From NCBI RefSeq assembly GCF_000430585.1, contig NZ_AUMH01000024.1, positions 1 to 32,694 on the forward strand: 32,694 nt of DNA. Reading direction: 5' to 3'. Source of the DNA: Alicyclobacillus herbarius DSM 13609 (GTDB lineage Bacteria > Bacillota > Bacilli > Alicyclobacillales > Alicyclobacillaceae). Positions 24,731 through 32,347 of this stretch are shown in pieces. Under the pieces are notes generated by a model, which was not told the origin of the DNA, did no database searches, and saw only the letters and a list, made by a program, of their open reading frames with translations. Position 1 is the first letter of the stretch; the number at the start of each line of letters is the position of its first letter. The position numbers were made by a program, and so were the translations under genes.

Positions 24731-25702
24731 TCATGCCGACACGCCTCCCTTCTTACCCAGTTGGACGCGCGGATCGACCACCGCGTAGAGGATATCTGCA
24801 ATCAGGTTGCCGAGCACTACCATCACCGCAGTGATGACGGTGATGGCCATCAGCACCGAATATTCCCGAGCAAACGCCATCTCCACAAACTCGCGCCCCA
24901 TCCCCGGCCAGTTAAATACGTTTTCGGTCAGGAGGGCGCCCCCAACCAACACCGGCAGGTCCAGACCCAGCACCGTAATCACCGGGATCAACGCGTTACG
25001 CAGAGCATGGCGGTAGATGACTCGCCGCTCCGGCGCGCCCTTCGCGCGGGCGGTGCGGACAAAGTCCTGATGCAGCACCTCCAGCATGCTGGCCCGGGAG
25101 TATTTGAGATACCCAGCCAAGAAGCCAAGCGCCAACACCGTGACCGGGAGCACCATGTGCCACAACAGGTTTCCAATGTCGCCCTGCTTCCCCATGGACC
25201 ACATATCGGATAAGGGAAACCAGTTCAGTTTCAGGGAAAAATACTCCTGCAGCAGAATGCCAAACCAGAACGACGGAATCGCAAACCCCAGATACGCAAT
25301 CACCGTCGCCACGTTATCCGAAATCCCGTAGGCCTTCGTGCTGTTGTAAATCCCCCACGGAATCGCGATGATGAGCGATAAGACCCAGGCCGCCCCCATC
25401 AGGATGAGCGTATTGCCCACCGTCGGCCAAATGATAGAATTCACTGGAAGGTGATTCTTAAACGTGTAACCGAAATTGCCGGTCAGCATGTCCTTCAACC
25501 AATGCAGATATTGTAAAGGCAAGGGTTGGTCGAGCCCCATGTTGTGTGCCTGGATTTTCAACGCTTCTGCGGACAGTCCAGGACCCAGCAGTACGTGCGT
25601 CGGTCCACCCGGTGCGGCGTGCATCAAGGCAAACGTGAACACCGTCACCAAAAACAACACCACAATCGACTGCAGGACCCGGCGAATCAGGTATTCCGTC
25701 AT
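24731..25702 (-). CDS. dppB: oligopeptide ABC transporter permease, DppB/OppB type
   Basis: Inner-membrane permease of 323 residues. N-terminal YLIRRVLQSIVVLFLVTVFTFALMHAAPGGP (B-subunit signature), the extracytoplasmic LDQPLPLQYLHWLKDMLTGNFGYTFKN, then FWFGILLQEYFS, and an EAA loop TARAKGAPERRVIYRHALRNALIPVIT. The end has the ENVFNWPGMG motif and ILYAVVDPRVQLG. The ATG has AGGAGG at 8 nt. The 70-bp gap before it contains a very strong hairpin after the binding-protein gene. Confidence 0.96.
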   Translation of the reverse strand: MTEYLIRRVLQSIVVLFLVTVFTFALMHAAPGGPTHVLLGPGLSAEALKIQAHNMGLDQPLPLQYLHWLKDMLTGNFGYTFKNHLPVNSIIWPTVGNTLILMGAAWVLSLIIAIPWGIYNSTKAYGISDNVATVIAYLGFAIPSFWFGILLQEYFSLKLNWFPLSDMWSMGKQGDIGNLLWHMVLPVTVLALGFLAGYLKYSRASMLEVLHQDFVRTARAKGAPERRVIYRHALRNALIPVITVLGLDLPVLVGGALLTENVFNWPGMGREFVEMAFAREYSVLMAITVITAVMVVLGNLIADILYAVVDPRVQLGKKGGVSA

Positions 25703-25719
25703 CGATGCATCCTCCTACA

Positions 25720-25753
25720 GACAGGGAAGGGATGAGGCCATCCCTTCCCTGTC
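25720..25753 (-). promoter_or_regulatory. perfect 15-bp intercistronic hairpin between the binding-protein gene and dppB
   Basis: GACAGGGAAGGGATG (25720-25734) and CATCCCTTCCCTGTC (25739-25753) form a perfect 15-bp stem with a 4-nt loop. The minus strand after it reads TGTAGGAGG, which is the dppB ribosome site, not a T-run. It probably protects the binding-protein message and lowers permease expression. The equivalent spot in the first importer also carries a perfect hairpin (428-456). Confidence 0.75.
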
Positions 25754-25772
25754 ACCGGTCGTATCGGGCTGG

Positions 25773-27500
25773 TTATTGATTCGATAGCCACCAGGTCTGT
25801 ACGTGATACAAGTAGCCGTACGATAGTCCGAGCTGGGGTGCGTCCTGCGCCTTCCAATGCACCCGCGAGGTGTATCCGGCTGGGGCCCCGTACTGGTAGA
25901 GGAACACGTACGGCGGGTCCTGCGAGAAGTCCTTGGCAATTTGTCCGTAAATCTGTTTGCGTTTTGCCCGGTCGACCGTCGAGTAACCTTCGACCCACAA
26001 CTTGTCGGTTTCTGTGTTTTTATACCAGCCCATGTTTTGCCCGTTGGGCGGGAAGTATTTGGAGCTATAGATCGATTCCTGATCTGGATCAGGTGTGTTC
26101 ATCTGCCAACTCAACAGCACTGCCTGGAACTTACCGGGGTTGAGGTTTTGATCCACCCAGGCCGAGAAGTCGATGCCCTTTGGCTGGCAATCAATGCCTA
26201 CAGCCTTCAGTTCCTGCTGGATGACGGACGCAAGCTGTTCGCGCCGCGTGTTGCCGGTGTTGTACTGGAGTTGGAAGGAGAACTTGTGTCCATCCTTTTG
26301 CAGAATGCCGTCCGGCCCCGGTTTCCAGCCCGCCTCTTTGAGCAACTGTTTGGCCTTGGTCGGGTCATACGTAAAGTTGGTGGCCTGGTCATTCACGTCG
26401 TACCAGGTGTTCGGTAAAAACGGAGAGTTCATAATCGTTCCGGTGCCCTTGAGGATATCTTTCACCATCGCCTGGCGGTCCAGTGCGTAGTAAATGGCCT
26501 GACGGGTCTTTGCATCCGTAAACGGGTCAAAGTTGCCTGGGAAGTTGCTGGCCTTGAAGTTAAACGCGAGAAATTCGTACATTGGGCCAGGTTTATTGAT
26601 GACCTTGTCATTCTGGTTGTTCTCGACGGCACTCAACTGCTGCACCGGAATCGCGGAATCGACGTCGATGTCGCCTTTCATGAGCGCCTGTGTCATTGTG
26701 TTCTCATCGGCGTAGATTTTATAGATAACCTTGTCGATGTGCGGCTTCGGTCCCCAATAGTTCGGGTTGCGGTCGAACTCCAGGTACTGCTTCTGCTTCC
26801 ACGTCTTCCACACCCAAGGTCCGTCGGTCACCGTCTTGCTGGGGTCAGCACCGTATGCGTATTTCTGCAGCTTGCTGGGGTCGACGTTCTTGAGTACGTG
26901 TTCAGGTACAGGCGTAAGCAGACCGAGTGCGTAGTTGAATGGCGCATAGACCTGCTTTAAGGTCACCTGCACCGTGTAGTCGTCCACTTTCTTGATGCTC
27001 TGTATCTTGTCGTACTCGCTGATGCCCGGAGAACCCGCTTTCGGGTTCATAATCGTTTTGAGGGTAAAGATGACGTCGTCCGCCGTCACCGGCTTCCCGT
27101 CGCTCCACTTGGCGTTTTGCTTGAGCTTGACGGTGTACGTTTTGCCGTCGTTACTCACCTTGAGCGGCTCGGCCGCCAGGTCCCAGGGCTGGACCACCAG
27201 GTTGCCTTGCGGATCGAGGTCATACAACGGCGCGAAGATAAACTGAGAGGCGTCGCCCGATGCGGTGTCTGCAATGTAAATCGGGTCGAGCGTCACGATG
27301 TCCGAAAACGTTCCATACGTGAGCGTTCCCCCATCGACCGGCTTATCCGACGATCCGGTCTGCGTCCCAGTCTTGTTCGCAGTTGCGTTTGTGCTGTTGC
27401 TGCTCCCATTCCCCCCAGTGCTGCCGCAACCCGCCACCAACAAAGCCAGTGACGCGGCCGTCGCAACGGTCGCCATTGAAGCCTTTGACAGCTTCTTCAT
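25773..27500 (-). CDS. dppA: oligopeptide-binding lipoprotein, SBP family 5 (first gene of the dpp operon)
   Basis: Extracellular binding lipoprotein of 575 residues. The signal peptide ends in LLVAGCGSTG (anchoring Cys about residue 25), followed by a Ser/Asn/Thr-rich linker to about residue 52. Family-5 features: GGTLTYGTFSDIVTLDPIY, VKLKQNAKWSDGKPVTADDVIFTLKTI, DGPWVWKTWKQKQYLEFDRNPNYWGPKP, LAFNFKASNFPGNFDPFTDAKTRQAIYYALDRQAM, FSQDPPYVFLYQYGAPAGY. ATG at 27500 has AAGGGGGT upstream. It heads an operon with both permeases and both ATPases, and a paralogue closes the cluster. Several bacterial dpp/app/opp systems are known to use more than one binding protein to widen peptide range. Confidence 0.94.
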   Translation of the reverse strand: MKKLSKASMATVATAASLALLVAGCGSTGGNGSSNSTNATANKTGTQTGSSDKPVDGGTLTYGTFSDIVTLDPIYIADTASGDASQFIFAPLYDLDPQGNLVVQPWDLAAEPLKVSNDGKTYTVKLKQNAKWSDGKPVTADDVIFTLKTIMNPKAGSPGISEYDKIQSIKKVDDYTVQVTLKQVYAPFNYALGLLTPVPEHVLKNVDPSKLQKYAYGADPSKTVTDGPWVWKTWKQKQYLEFDRNPNYWGPKPHIDKVIYKIYADENTMTQALMKGDIDVDSAIPVQQLSAVENNQNDKVINKPGPMYEFLAFNFKASNFPGNFDPFTDAKTRQAIYYALDRQAMVKDILKGTGTIMNSPFLPNTWYDVNDQATNFTYDPTKAKQLLKEAGWKPGPDGILQKDGHKFSFQLQYNTGNTRREQLASVIQQELKAVGIDCQPKGIDFSAWVDQNLNPGKFQAVLLSWQMNTPDPDQESIYSSKYFPPNGQNMGWYKNTETDKLWVEGYSTVDRAKRKQIYGQIAKDFSQDPPYVFLYQYGAPAGYTSRVHWKAQDAPQLGLSYGYLYHVQTWWLSNQ

Positions 27501-27703
27501 TCCTTAACCCCCTTAGGAAATCAAAAAAATGTATGCCTTCAGCGCCCGGGCCGCCTGGTGAGCTTTTCTACCACGCTACAGGTGGTCAACCGGTGCGTTG
27601 AATCCCCGTCGACTTGTGGGGCGTCGCTTGCCAATCCACCAGCCGATAATTGGGTCCCGCAACCAACGTCAACCCACTCTCTCTAAAGATAATATTCAGA
27701 GCA

Positions 27704-27732
27704 ATTGTACCGTTAGCCAAGAATGGTGTAAA
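27704..27732 (-). promoter_or_regulatory. sigma-A promoter of the oligopeptide operon
   Basis: Minus-strand -35 TTTACA (27727-27732), 17-bp spacer, -10 TACAAT (27704-27709). The predicted start near 27697 leaves a leader of about 195 nt before the start codon at 27500. The leader has several short stems (CCAAT/ATTGG, CCCC/GGGG, TGGGT/ACCCA) and a T7 run near 27525, but no riboswitch or T-box motif that I recognise. Confidence 0.6.
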
Positions 27733-27837
27733 GACGAGAAAGAGTACGAGAGCCAGATGAAATATGAGAGCCTTATCCTGAATGGAATCGACAACAGTAA
27801 GTTTATTCTATTTTAGAAAATAGCAAGTTCGCAACCC

Positions 27838-28074
27838 TCAACTCTGGGGGTTTATATACTTTTCGTGATAAAAACAGATGAAGACTGACAAAATGACCGA
27901 GCACAAGACCGGCTTGCCCGCCACCGTCATCGGTTTCCCCAAAGTCGTGTGGATATAGAGGGCATTGACCGGCCACAACAGAGACAAGCCGGCAATGTTG
28001 AGAAAACACCCTGCGCCCAGCCACCAGAGGTCTACCGGATAGGCCATCCTCACCCGCTCTATGACTGTGTCCAT
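27838..28074 (-). pseudogene. remnant of an MFS transporter (first about 65 residues)
   Basis: A good start (ATG at 28074 with GAGG and AAGG upstream) leads into a typical major-facilitator opening: YPVDLWWLGAGCFLNIAGLSLLWPVNALYIHTTLGKPMTVAG, that is TM1, the loop and the beginning of TM2. The frame then changes to KPVLCSVILSVFICFYHEKY and stops at 78 residues. One frame over, the DNA reads QAGLVLGHFVSLHLF, as expected for the family, so a frameshift lies near 27905-27925. The remaining eleven or so TM segments are missing; AT-rich sequence follows. It is a decayed gene. A genuine 78-residue small membrane protein is possible but less likely. Confidence 0.6.
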
Positions 28075-28228
28075 TCCCGCCTTCACTCCTCGACAAAACA
28101 CAGCGAGACCATCAACACATTTCGCCGTACCGACTGTATCCAGTCCGCAGTCGCCATGCAAGCATCCGCAGTGGCGCTTTAACGAGCCAACGCAGGCAAA
28201 ACGTTCTGCAGTCCCTCCCGGCTCTTGG

Positions 28229-28234
28229 TATACT
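28229..28234 (+). promoter_or_regulatory. extended -10 promoter of the two-component operon
   Basis: TGGTATACT at 28226-28234 is an extended -10 (TG, one base, TATACT). The -35 region (CTGCAG or TCTGCA) is weak, which extended -10 promoters tolerate. Transcription would begin near 28241, 90 nt before the response-regulator start. Confidence 0.5.
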
Positions 28235-28331
28235 GAAGGGCGACAGCCGCTTGTCCCGCAGCCGACGGTGGCAAGACCTGAGTCGGCTGGGAATCTGCCT
28301 GTGCTACGGCTGCCCTGGTGGAGGTGAGAAC

Positions 28332-29009
28332 ATGCGCATCCTCCTTGTCGAAGATGAGAAACGCTTGGCGGCTGCCCTGTTGCAGTTGTTCAAAGAGCAC
28401 AACTACGCAGCGGATGTCGCCCATGACGGAATCACCGGTTTGGATTTAGCCAGTACGAACAGCTATGACATTCTGGTCCTCGATGTCATGCTGCCCGGCA
28501 TGAGCGGCCTGGACATCGTTCGCCAGCTGCGCGCCGAAAAGCTGGACGTGCCGATTCTCCTCTTGACCGCGCGCGACGCCGTCAGTGACCGGGTCGCCGG
28601 TTTGGACGCCGGAGCGGACGACTACTTGGTCAAACCGTTCGCCAATGAGGAACTCTTGGCCCGCATCCGCGCCTTGGCTCGGCGTCCTGCAGCGTTGGCC
28701 GGGACGGACGCCATTTCTGCCGGTCCCTTTCGGATTGACCTAGGAACCCGCGAGGCGACACGGGATGGGGTGGCGCTCAACCTGACGGCCAAGGAGTTTC
28801 AATTGCTGGAGCTGTTCATCCGGAATCAAGGCAAAGTGCTGGCGAAAGACCTGATTCTCGACCGCGTATGGGGTCCAGACGCGGACGTCATCGCCAATGC
28901 GGTGGAAAACTATGTGCACTTCTTACGCAAGAAGATTGACCAGCCCGGCAAGCCTTCTTACATCGAGACGGTGCGCGGTGTTGGATACGTGTTCAAAATC
29001 CCGGAGTGA
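28332..29009 (+). CDS. OmpR-family response regulator
   Basis: Two-component response regulator of 225 residues. Receiver domain 1-118: acidic pair in LLVEDEKRL, phosphoacceptor Asp51 in DILVLDVMLPGMSGLD, Thr79 and Lys101 in DDYLVKPF. The winged-helix output domain at about 128-225 shows LTAKEFQLLELFIRNQGKVLAKDLILDRVWG and the VENYVHFLRKKID...IETVRGVGYVF ending typical of OmpR/PhoB. ATG at 28332 has GGAGGTGA upstream; the frame extends back to 28251 without a ribosome site. It precedes its histidine kinase by 15 bp. The signal and targets are unknown. Both proteins look like the Firmicutes CutRS/YkoGH-type pairs. Confidence 0.95.
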   Translation: MRILLVEDEKRLAAALLQLFKEHNYAADVAHDGITGLDLASTNSYDILVLDVMLPGMSGLDIVRQLRAEKLDVPILLLTARDAVSDRVAGLDAGADDYLVKPFANEELLARIRALARRPAALAGTDAISAGPFRIDLGTREATRDGVALNLTAKEFQLLELFIRNQGKVLAKDLILDRVWGPDADVIANAVENYVHFLRKKIDQPGKPSYIETVRGVGYVFKIPE

Positions 29010-29024
29010 CAAGGAAGAGTTTAG

Positions 29025-30311
29025 GTGTTCAATCGAGTCCGACTGCAGCTGACCGCGCTCACCGTAACCCTGTTTGCGGTCCTGTACGCCCTGTCCGCGT
29101 ACGCCATCTTTTCCATAGTACACCGCGCCGTCCTCCACAACGTCGACTCCCAGCTGATTTATGCCATTCACCAGTTTGAAGGCAATCCGGGCCACCTGAC
29201 CTCCTTGCCGCCGAATACCTACTTTGTGATTCAGGAGGGCCCGGTGGTCAATTCCAATGCCGGATATGACCTTGTAACGTTCTTACAACACTGGCTCCAG
29301 CAGCAGAAACAGTCGCAGTCGGTGGTGGCCGATGTACACGGTCCGCACCAAACTATGTACCGCATCTACTACCAGCCCATCCTCGGCGACGATGACCACG
29401 TGTCGGTCTACGTCCTGCTGGCGCAAAACGTCAACCGCGAGTGGAGCGTGCTGTTTCAGCTTCGCGCCGTGCTCTGGTGGGTGGGCGCCACGGGCGCGCT
29501 CGCAGCGGCCGTCCTCGGGTTTTGGTTGGCGGCACGGGCGCTGCTCCCCATCCGGCAAGCCTATCAACGGCAGACTGAGTTTGTCGCGGACGCATCGCAC
29601 GAGCTGCGCACCCCGCTGGCCGTTATTCAATCCAATCTGGACATCGTCCTCAGCCACAGCGATGAGTCGGTCATGGATAATCTGGAGTGGATTCAAAACG
29701 CGCGCGGAGAAGCGCGCAGGCTGGCGAAACTGGTGGAAGACCTGCTGACTCTGGCTCGTCAGGATGCGGACCGCGCCCTTCTGCATCAAGAGCGGGTGGA
29801 GGCGGACAGCTTGGTCCGCCGCCTCATCGAACTGTTTCTCCCGTTGGCCGATGCGAAAAACGTGCACCTGTCCGCCGATGTGGAACCGGGTATCCTCGTT
29901 TGGGGCGATCCGGATCGTCTACATCAACTGCTGGTGATTCTACTCGACAACGCCATCAAGTACAACCGCCCCGGGGGACGCGTCTGGATACGGGTAGAGA
30001 CCAGCCGCAACTGGGCGGTGTTTCGGGTCGAAGACACCGGTATCGGCATCCCCGAGGCGGATGTTCCAAAGGTGTTCGACCGTTTCTACCGGGCCGATCC
30101 CGCCCGTCAACACGAAGAAACCACGGGTGCCGGCCTGGGCCTGTCGATGGCCAAATGGATTGTCGACGCGCACAAGGGCCGCATTCGCGTCGACAGCACG
30201 GAGGGGAAAGGCACGACGGTGACGGTGCAGCTTCCGTTGGCTTCACGAGGAGGCGACACGGACGGCCCGTCCCACCCCGAAACCCTCACAGGTGATAAAG
30301 ACGGCGGATGA
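29025..30311 (+). CDS. sensor histidine kinase without HAMP domain
   Basis: Membrane kinase of 428 residues, partner of the upstream response regulator. TM1 at about 9-31, an extracytoplasmic sensor of about 115 residues with no recognised fold, TM2 at about 148-171. TM2 is followed directly by LLPIRQAYQRQTEFVADASHELRTPL, leaving no room for a HAMP domain; His192 is the phosphorylation site. The catalytic domain has the N box LLDNAIKYN, G1 DTGIGIP, F box DRFYRADPAR and G2 GAGLGLSMAKWIV. The start is GTG at 29025 with AAGGA about 9 nt upstream. The hydrophilic C-terminal tail (about 20 residues) overlaps the convergent lipL-like gene by 26 bp. Confidence 0.94.
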   Translation: MFNRVRLQLTALTVTLFAVLYALSAYAIFSIVHRAVLHNVDSQLIYAIHQFEGNPGHLTSLPPNTYFVIQEGPVVNSNAGYDLVTFLQHWLQQQKQSQSVVADVHGPHQTMYRIYYQPILGDDDHVSVYVLLAQNVNREWSVLFQLRAVLWWVGATGALAAAVLGFWLAARALLPIRQAYQRQTEFVADASHELRTPLAVIQSNLDIVLSHSDESVMDNLEWIQNARGEARRLAKLVEDLLTLARQDADRALLHQERVEADSLVRRLIELFLPLADAKNVHLSADVEPGILVWGDPDRLHQLLVILLDNAIKYNRPGGRVWIRVETSRNWAVFRVEDTGIGIPEADVPKVFDRFYRADPARQHEETTGAGLGLSMAKWIVDAHKGRIRVDSTEGKGTTVTVQLPLASRGGDTDGPSHPETLTGDKDGG

Positions 30312-31059
30312 CGTCGGCCAGCTCCATGGCCGCGATCTTCGCGTTTTCCGCCGCGTCCAAACGCCAGTCTCTATCTGGCAGCACATCGCGCAGGGTCACC
30401 GACGTGTCTGGGTTGACGCGGTAATCCTGCCCGGCCAAGGCGTAAAACTCGTTGATCCAAGACAGGGCGGTCATCAAATTGAGGTCAATCATGATGCAGG
30501 CGTGAGCGAGGACAAATCCGGGATGGCGAGAGCTTACACCGGCAAGCCCCCCGCGCCACGCCTGCGCCGTCCCCACCAGCTTACGGCCGTTTGCCAGGAC
30601 GTTATACGATCCGTCGCAATAACTGCCTGGCAGTTCGCCGGTTGTGGCGGAAATCCCGTTTTCCTCCAGCCAACGTACCAGCGGCGCGCATAACAAACGG
30701 TAATAAGCGTCAGTGGTGGCGGCGGCCTGCTGGCGGGGAAGGATGAACGACAGGTGCAGCACCCCATCTCCCTGCGGCACGGCCGTACCCCCGGTCTGGC
30801 GGACAATGACCGCCAAGCCGCGGTCGCGCAGCGTCTGGGCAGCCGACTGCCCGCCCGGTCCGGCCACATCCTTGCGACTCACCGCAATCCCCGGATGGTG
30901 GGCGGATCGCCAGATGCGAATCAGGGCCGGGGATTCCCCTTGCGCCACCGCTTGTCCCAGTTGCATTTCCAGGTCCGCGTTGTATTGACCGTCCTCCAAA
31001 GCCTCCAAAAAGCTGAACTCCACCGTATCTGGCAGCAGGCTTCGCTCGTCCATGGCCAA
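30286..31059 (-). CDS. lipL: lipoate/octanoate transferase family protein, LipL-like
   Basis: Cytoplasmic acyltransferase of 257 residues in the biotin/lipoate protein ligase fold. The family stretch VIVRQTGGTAVPQGDGVLHLSFILP (about 84-108) corresponds to the R.SGG.AV..D.G.LN.S motif. SYCDGSYNVLANGRKLVGTAQAWRGG (about 147-171) matches LipL, which has the active Cys in SYCPGSYDLS; here it is Cys148, and the Lys of GRKLVG follows. LipL moves octanoyl groups from GcvH to E2 subunits during lipoate assembly. LipM or a lipoate ligase are alternatives, but the Cys position fits LipL better. TTG at 31059 has GAGGAG at 5 nt; ATG at 31053 is possible. Own promoter; the 3' end overlaps the kinase gene. 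Confidence 0.75.
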   Translation of the reverse strand: MAMDERSLLPDTVEFSFLEALEDGQYNADLEMQLGQAVAQGESPALIRIWRSAHHPGIAVSRKDVAGPGGQSAAQTLRDRGLAVIVRQTGGTAVPQGDGVLHLSFILPRQQAAATTDAYYRLLCAPLVRWLEENGISATTGELPGSYCDGSYNVLANGRKLVGTAQAWRGGLAGVSSRHPGFVLAHACIMIDLNLMTALSWINEFYALAGQDYRVNPDTSVTLRDVLPDRDWRLDAAENAKIAAMELADVIRRLYHL

Positions 31060-31092
31060 CCTGTCTCCTCTCCAGATTGCCGTAACGGCATC

Positions 31093-31098
31093 ACTATA
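31093..31098 (-). promoter_or_regulatory. extended -10 promoter of the lipL-like gene
   Basis: Minus-strand TGGTATAGT is an extended -10 (TG, one base, TATAGT) 34 bp before the TTG start. A possible TTGTTC -35 lies 18 bp upstream, within the tail of the preceding terminator. Confidence 0.5.
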
Positions 31099-31122
31099 CC
31101 AAATCGCGCGTCAGCAGAACAA

Positions 31123-31154
31123 AACCTCCGGATGCCAGCGGGCACCCGGAGGTT
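31123..31154 (-). terminator. Rho-independent terminator of the NlpC/P60 gene
   Basis: AACCTCCGG (31123-31131) pairs with CCGGAGGTT (31146-31154); a further inner stem TGCC/GGCA is separated by one A/C mismatch and closes on a 4-nt loop. On the minus strand it is followed by TTGTTCTG. It lies 29 bp after the stop codon of the wall hydrolase. Confidence 0.75.
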
Positions 31155-31182
31155 GCTTGAAGATGGCTTCCCAAGCCCTCAA

Positions 31183-32154
31183 TTAGCCGAGGACGCGTGT
31201 GCACTTGATGAGTTTTGGCTGCCAATACGACGTATTCAACGACTGGTAGCAGACGCCCCCGTGTACGGTTGCCGAAATAAATTGCCCGCCGCCGGCCCAG
31301 ATGCCGACGTGGGAATACGGTTCTCCCGTGGTGTTGAAGAAGACCAAATCACCTGGCTGCAGTTGGGAGACCGAGATGGCGTGTCCGACCTGTGCTTGAG
31401 CGGCTGCGACTCTCGGCAGAGTGATACCGAAGTGAGCAAACACGGCCTGGACCAGACCCGAGCAATCCCAACCGCTCGTCGACTCACCGCCATACTGGTA
31501 CGGCTGGCCAAGAAACTGTTTCGTATAGTTGACAATATCCTGTCCACGGACGGATTGGGTTACACTCGCCGGCGGCAGTCCGCCTCGGGATGCGGGCGCT
31601 GGCGTCGTCGGTTGGGCCGAAACGTTGGCTGATTCGGCCGCCGGTTGCGAACCAGATGCCGCAGCCACGGCCGCGAGGTGCAGCACCATTCCTGGATAGA
31701 TGAGGTTGGGATTGGAGATGGAATTCCAACGGATGAGGTCGCTCACCGTGACACGGTTGCGCTGCGCAATGAGCCACAGCGTGTCTCCCCGGCGCACCAC
31801 GTACGTCTTGCCTCCAGTTTGGGTTTTAGCCGCCGTGGCAGTCGCGGATGCCCTCGAAGGTGTATCGCCCGACAATAAGAGAACCTGATTTGGATAAATG
31901 AGGTTTGGATTGGAAAGGTGATTGTACGCCGCTAGCTGGGAAACCGTGAGACCGTATCTGTGGGCGATGGACCAGACACTGTCCCCGGGTTTGACGGTAT
32001 AGGAAGTGGCGGCCAGGGCAGTGGTGATGCCCACCGCTCCGGTCAGTGCGCCGCCGACTGCGGTTCCGGCAAGACGGCGGTAGAGTTGGTTGGAACGTCG
32101 CACGGAACGACGCAAGTGCTGTGGCTGTCTTCGGTGACGCTTGCGGTGTTTCAC
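31183..32154 (-). CDS. LysM-NlpC/P60 peptidoglycan endopeptidase
   Basis: Exported cell-wall hydrolase of 323 residues, expected to cut the D-Glu to diamino-acid bond in stem peptides (DL-endopeptidase, like LytE/CwlS). A very basic N-region (1-27) and hydrophobic segment (about 28-48, ending ALA) form the signal peptide. Two LysM domains follow (about 51-95 and 117-160; YTVKPGDSVWSIAHRYGLTVSQL, YVVRRGDTLWLIAQRNRVTVSDL), then a Ser/Pro-rich linker, then NlpC/P60 (about 205-323). Catalytic residues visible: Cys231 in WDCSGLV, His282 in YSHVGIW, His298 in TVHGGV. GTG start at 32154 with AAGGAG at 8 nt. A c-di-AMP riboswitch lies immediately upstream, so expression follows the c-di-AMP level; such wall-hydrolase genes are known riboswitch targets. 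Confidence 0.93.
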   Translation of the reverse strand: MKHRKRHRRQPQHLRRSVRRSNQLYRRLAGTAVGGALTGAVGITTALAATSYTVKPGDSVWSIAHRYGLTVSQLAAYNHLSNPNLIYPNQVLLLSGDTPSRASATATAAKTQTGGKTYVVRRGDTLWLIAQRNRVTVSDLIRWNSISNPNLIYPGMVLHLAAVAAASGSQPAAESANVSAQPTTPAPASRGGLPPASVTQSVRGQDIVNYTKQFLGQPYQYGGESTSGWDCSGLVQAVFAHFGITLPRVAAAQAQVGHAISVSQLQPGDLVFFNTTGEPYSHVGIWAGGGQFISATVHGGVCYQSLNTSYWQPKLIKCTRVLG

Positions 32155-32172
32155 GCTATCGACTCCTTCTCT

Positions 32173-32286
32173 CGTCCTGCGGGGTTCGTTGACGGGTTCG
32201 GGAAAGAAGGATAGACCCTACACAAAAGCCCGCGATTCACCCTGAAAAAGTACATCCCCCCGCTCGCAGCCTAGCGATTCGGACGC
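32173..32286 (-). promoter_or_regulatory. cyclic di-AMP riboswitch (ydaO-yuaA class)
   Basis: The minus-strand leader of the NlpC/P60 gene carries the conserved parts of this class in order: CCGAAT after the P1 5' strand, a GCGGGG helix strand, CTTTTTCAGGGTGAATC, GTAGGGTCTATCCTTCTTTC, CCCGAACCCG, ACGAACCCCGC, then the P1 3' strand GGACG. P1 is CGTCC/GGACG, and GCGGGG pairs with CCCCGC. It matches, block by block, the Thermoanaerobacter c-di-AMP riboswitch as I remember it (CTTTTTGGGGTTAATC, GTAGGGATACCTTCTGTC, CCCGCACCCG, AGCTAACTCCGG). The ribosome site AAGGAG (32163-32168) begins only 4 nt after P1, and there is no room for a terminator, which suggests control of translation. Confidence 0.85.
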
Positions 32287-32310
32287 TTAATAGACATAGA
32301 TTTAGTGGAA

Positions 32311-32341
32311 TTGTCGATAGTGTAACGAGATTTGTCGATAG
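32311..32341. repeat. 10-bp direct repeat spanning the promoter
   Basis: TTGTCGATAG at 32311-32320 and again at 32332-32341, exactly 21 bp (two helical turns) apart. One copy touches the -35, the other overlaps the -10 and the likely transcription start. This is a plausible operator for a tandem-binding regulator, but it does not fit the WalR consensus that I know for wall hydrolase genes. Confidence 0.5.
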
Positions 32342-32347
32342 ACTCAA
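32319..32347 (-). promoter_or_regulatory. promoter of the riboswitch/NlpC-P60 unit
   Basis: Minus-strand -35 TTGAGT (32342-32347), 17-bp spacer, -10 TACACT (32319-32324). Transcription would begin near 32312, about 26 nt before the riboswitch. Confidence 0.5.

Noticed and set aside
27501-27697. T-box or amino-acid riboswitch in the leader of the oligopeptide operon
   Set aside because: The leader is long enough, but the T-box core (GGTGG.ACCGCG-like) and terminator/antiterminator pair are missing; only short stems are seen.
32311-32341. WalR-type boxes upstream of the NlpC/P60 gene
   Set aside because: A TGTAAC is present but the second half-site at 5-bp spacing is not; the direct TTGTCGATAG repeat is a different motif.
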